DNA of 64,000 nucleotides from CAIWHR01 sp963734055 (GTDB lineage Bacteria > Pseudomonadota > Gammaproteobacteria > Burkholderiales > Casimicrobiaceae): NCBI GenBank assembly GCA_963734055.1, contig CAVTFQ010000005.1, forward strand, positions 62,001 through 126,000, read 5' to 3'. The first letter of the stretch is position 1; each line of letters starts with the position of its first letter. Positions 63,790-64,000 of the stretch are shown piece after piece. Below the pieces are notes generated by a model. The model saw only the letters and a program-made list of their open reading frames with translations, was not told the DNA's origin and made no database searches. A program made the translations under genes and the position numbers.

Positions 63790-64000
63790 ATGGCATCCGC
63801 AATGTCGAGTTCACAATTCCGCGCTCGCGCGTATGCGCTGGCGTGCGCCGTCGTTGCGCTCCCGGCTGCGTGCCTCGCGCCGGGCCCGGCCTTCGCCACG
63901 CTCGTCGTCATGCACGGGCCGGCGGAGCTCACGAGCGCCGTGCTGTGGATCCAGACCGACGTCCCGGCGACGGTCATCGTCGCCTGGCAGCCGGACGGGG
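63790..64000 (+). CDS. N-terminus of an exported protein, possibly PhoD-like phosphatase (cut by window edge)
   Basis: Open from ATG 63790 to the window end (70 codons). A signal peptide (RAYALACAVVALPAACLA) is followed by VVMHGPAELTSAVLWIQTDV, which resembles the N-terminal beta domain of PhoD-type alkaline phosphatases. The catalytic part is outside the window, so the family is provisional. Confidence 0.55.
   Translation, partial: MASAMSSSQFRARAYALACAVVALPAACLAPGPAFATLVVMHGPAELTSAVLWIQTDVPATVIVAWQPDG

Overview
The window is about 64 kb of very GC-rich DNA, densely coding with little intergenic space. The gene content and order point to a betaproteobacterium in the broad Burkholderiales/Nitrosomonadales range. 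Markers are the tkt-gap-pgk-pyk-fba cluster with a Calvin-type class II aldolase, two BPSS1780-family membrane proteins, PyrR-PyrB-PyrC' downstream of yqgE-ruvX, a type II (APH-fold) homoserine kinase and a DUF2782 protein. The lineage is inferred from families, not from an rRNA. No rRNA, tRNA, CRISPR array or insertion sequence was seen.

Layout. 0-4.6 kb: anmK and an M23 peptidase (minus), then tyrS and a small glycosyltransferase (plus). 4.6-9.7 kb: a minus-strand sulfur-oxidation operon, arsR-type regulator > soxY > soxZ > dsrE-like > soxA > soxX > soxB, with a secreted intradiol-dioxygenase-like gene divergent from it. 10.6-12.5 kb: a small unknown gene, three adjacent hairpins, and the overlapping speD-speE pair. 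12.6-22.9 kb: central carbon genes tkt, gap, pgk, pyk, fba (plus), with two tandem DUF4397-type lipoproteins inserted between pgk and pyk, a decayed acetyltransferase and a probable gene remnant. 22.9-25.6 kb: psiE, an atypical Nramp-family transporter and a DUF1223 protein. 25.7-29.7 kb: a compact aromatic-catabolism operon, glsB-pcaI-pcaJ-pcaF-pobA. 30-36.2 kb: a secreted protein with a Gln-rich repeat tail, a MetE-like protein, a PLP dehydratase, three tandem 120-bp repeats, an aldehyde dehydrogenase and a DUF2726 protein. 36.3-38.6 kb: groES-groEL under a perfect CIRCE operator overlapping a sigma-70-like promoter. 39-48.7 kb: an acetyltransferase, two BPSS1780 paralogues flanking polA / LOG / DUF2782 / thrB, then a SulP transporter. 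48.7-53.9 kb: uvrD, argA, yggX and a response regulator-cyclase. 54-58 kb: a histidine kinase and receiver pair translationally coupled, a superoxide-reductase-like exported protein without its Cys ligand, a cupredoxin-like protein, an AhpD-fold protein and a small lipoprotein. 58.2-64 kb: cysC with an apparent 5' frameshift, a Tat-type dienelactone hydrolase, then yqgE-ruvX-pyrR-pyrB-pyrC' (minus) and the start of a phosphatase-like gene at the right edge.

Together the genes suggest a facultatively lithotrophic heterotroph. It would oxidise thiosulfate through a Sox system (soxCD is not in the window), use 4-hydroxybenzoate through the beta-ketoadipate route, and carry a complete lower glycolytic/Calvin-type gene block. 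Points that most merit a second look are the polA/LOG start codons overlapping on opposite strands, the long hairpin before psiE, the SOR-like protein beside a two-component system, the paired DUF4397 lipoproteins inside the glycolytic cluster, and the gene remnants with frameshifts.
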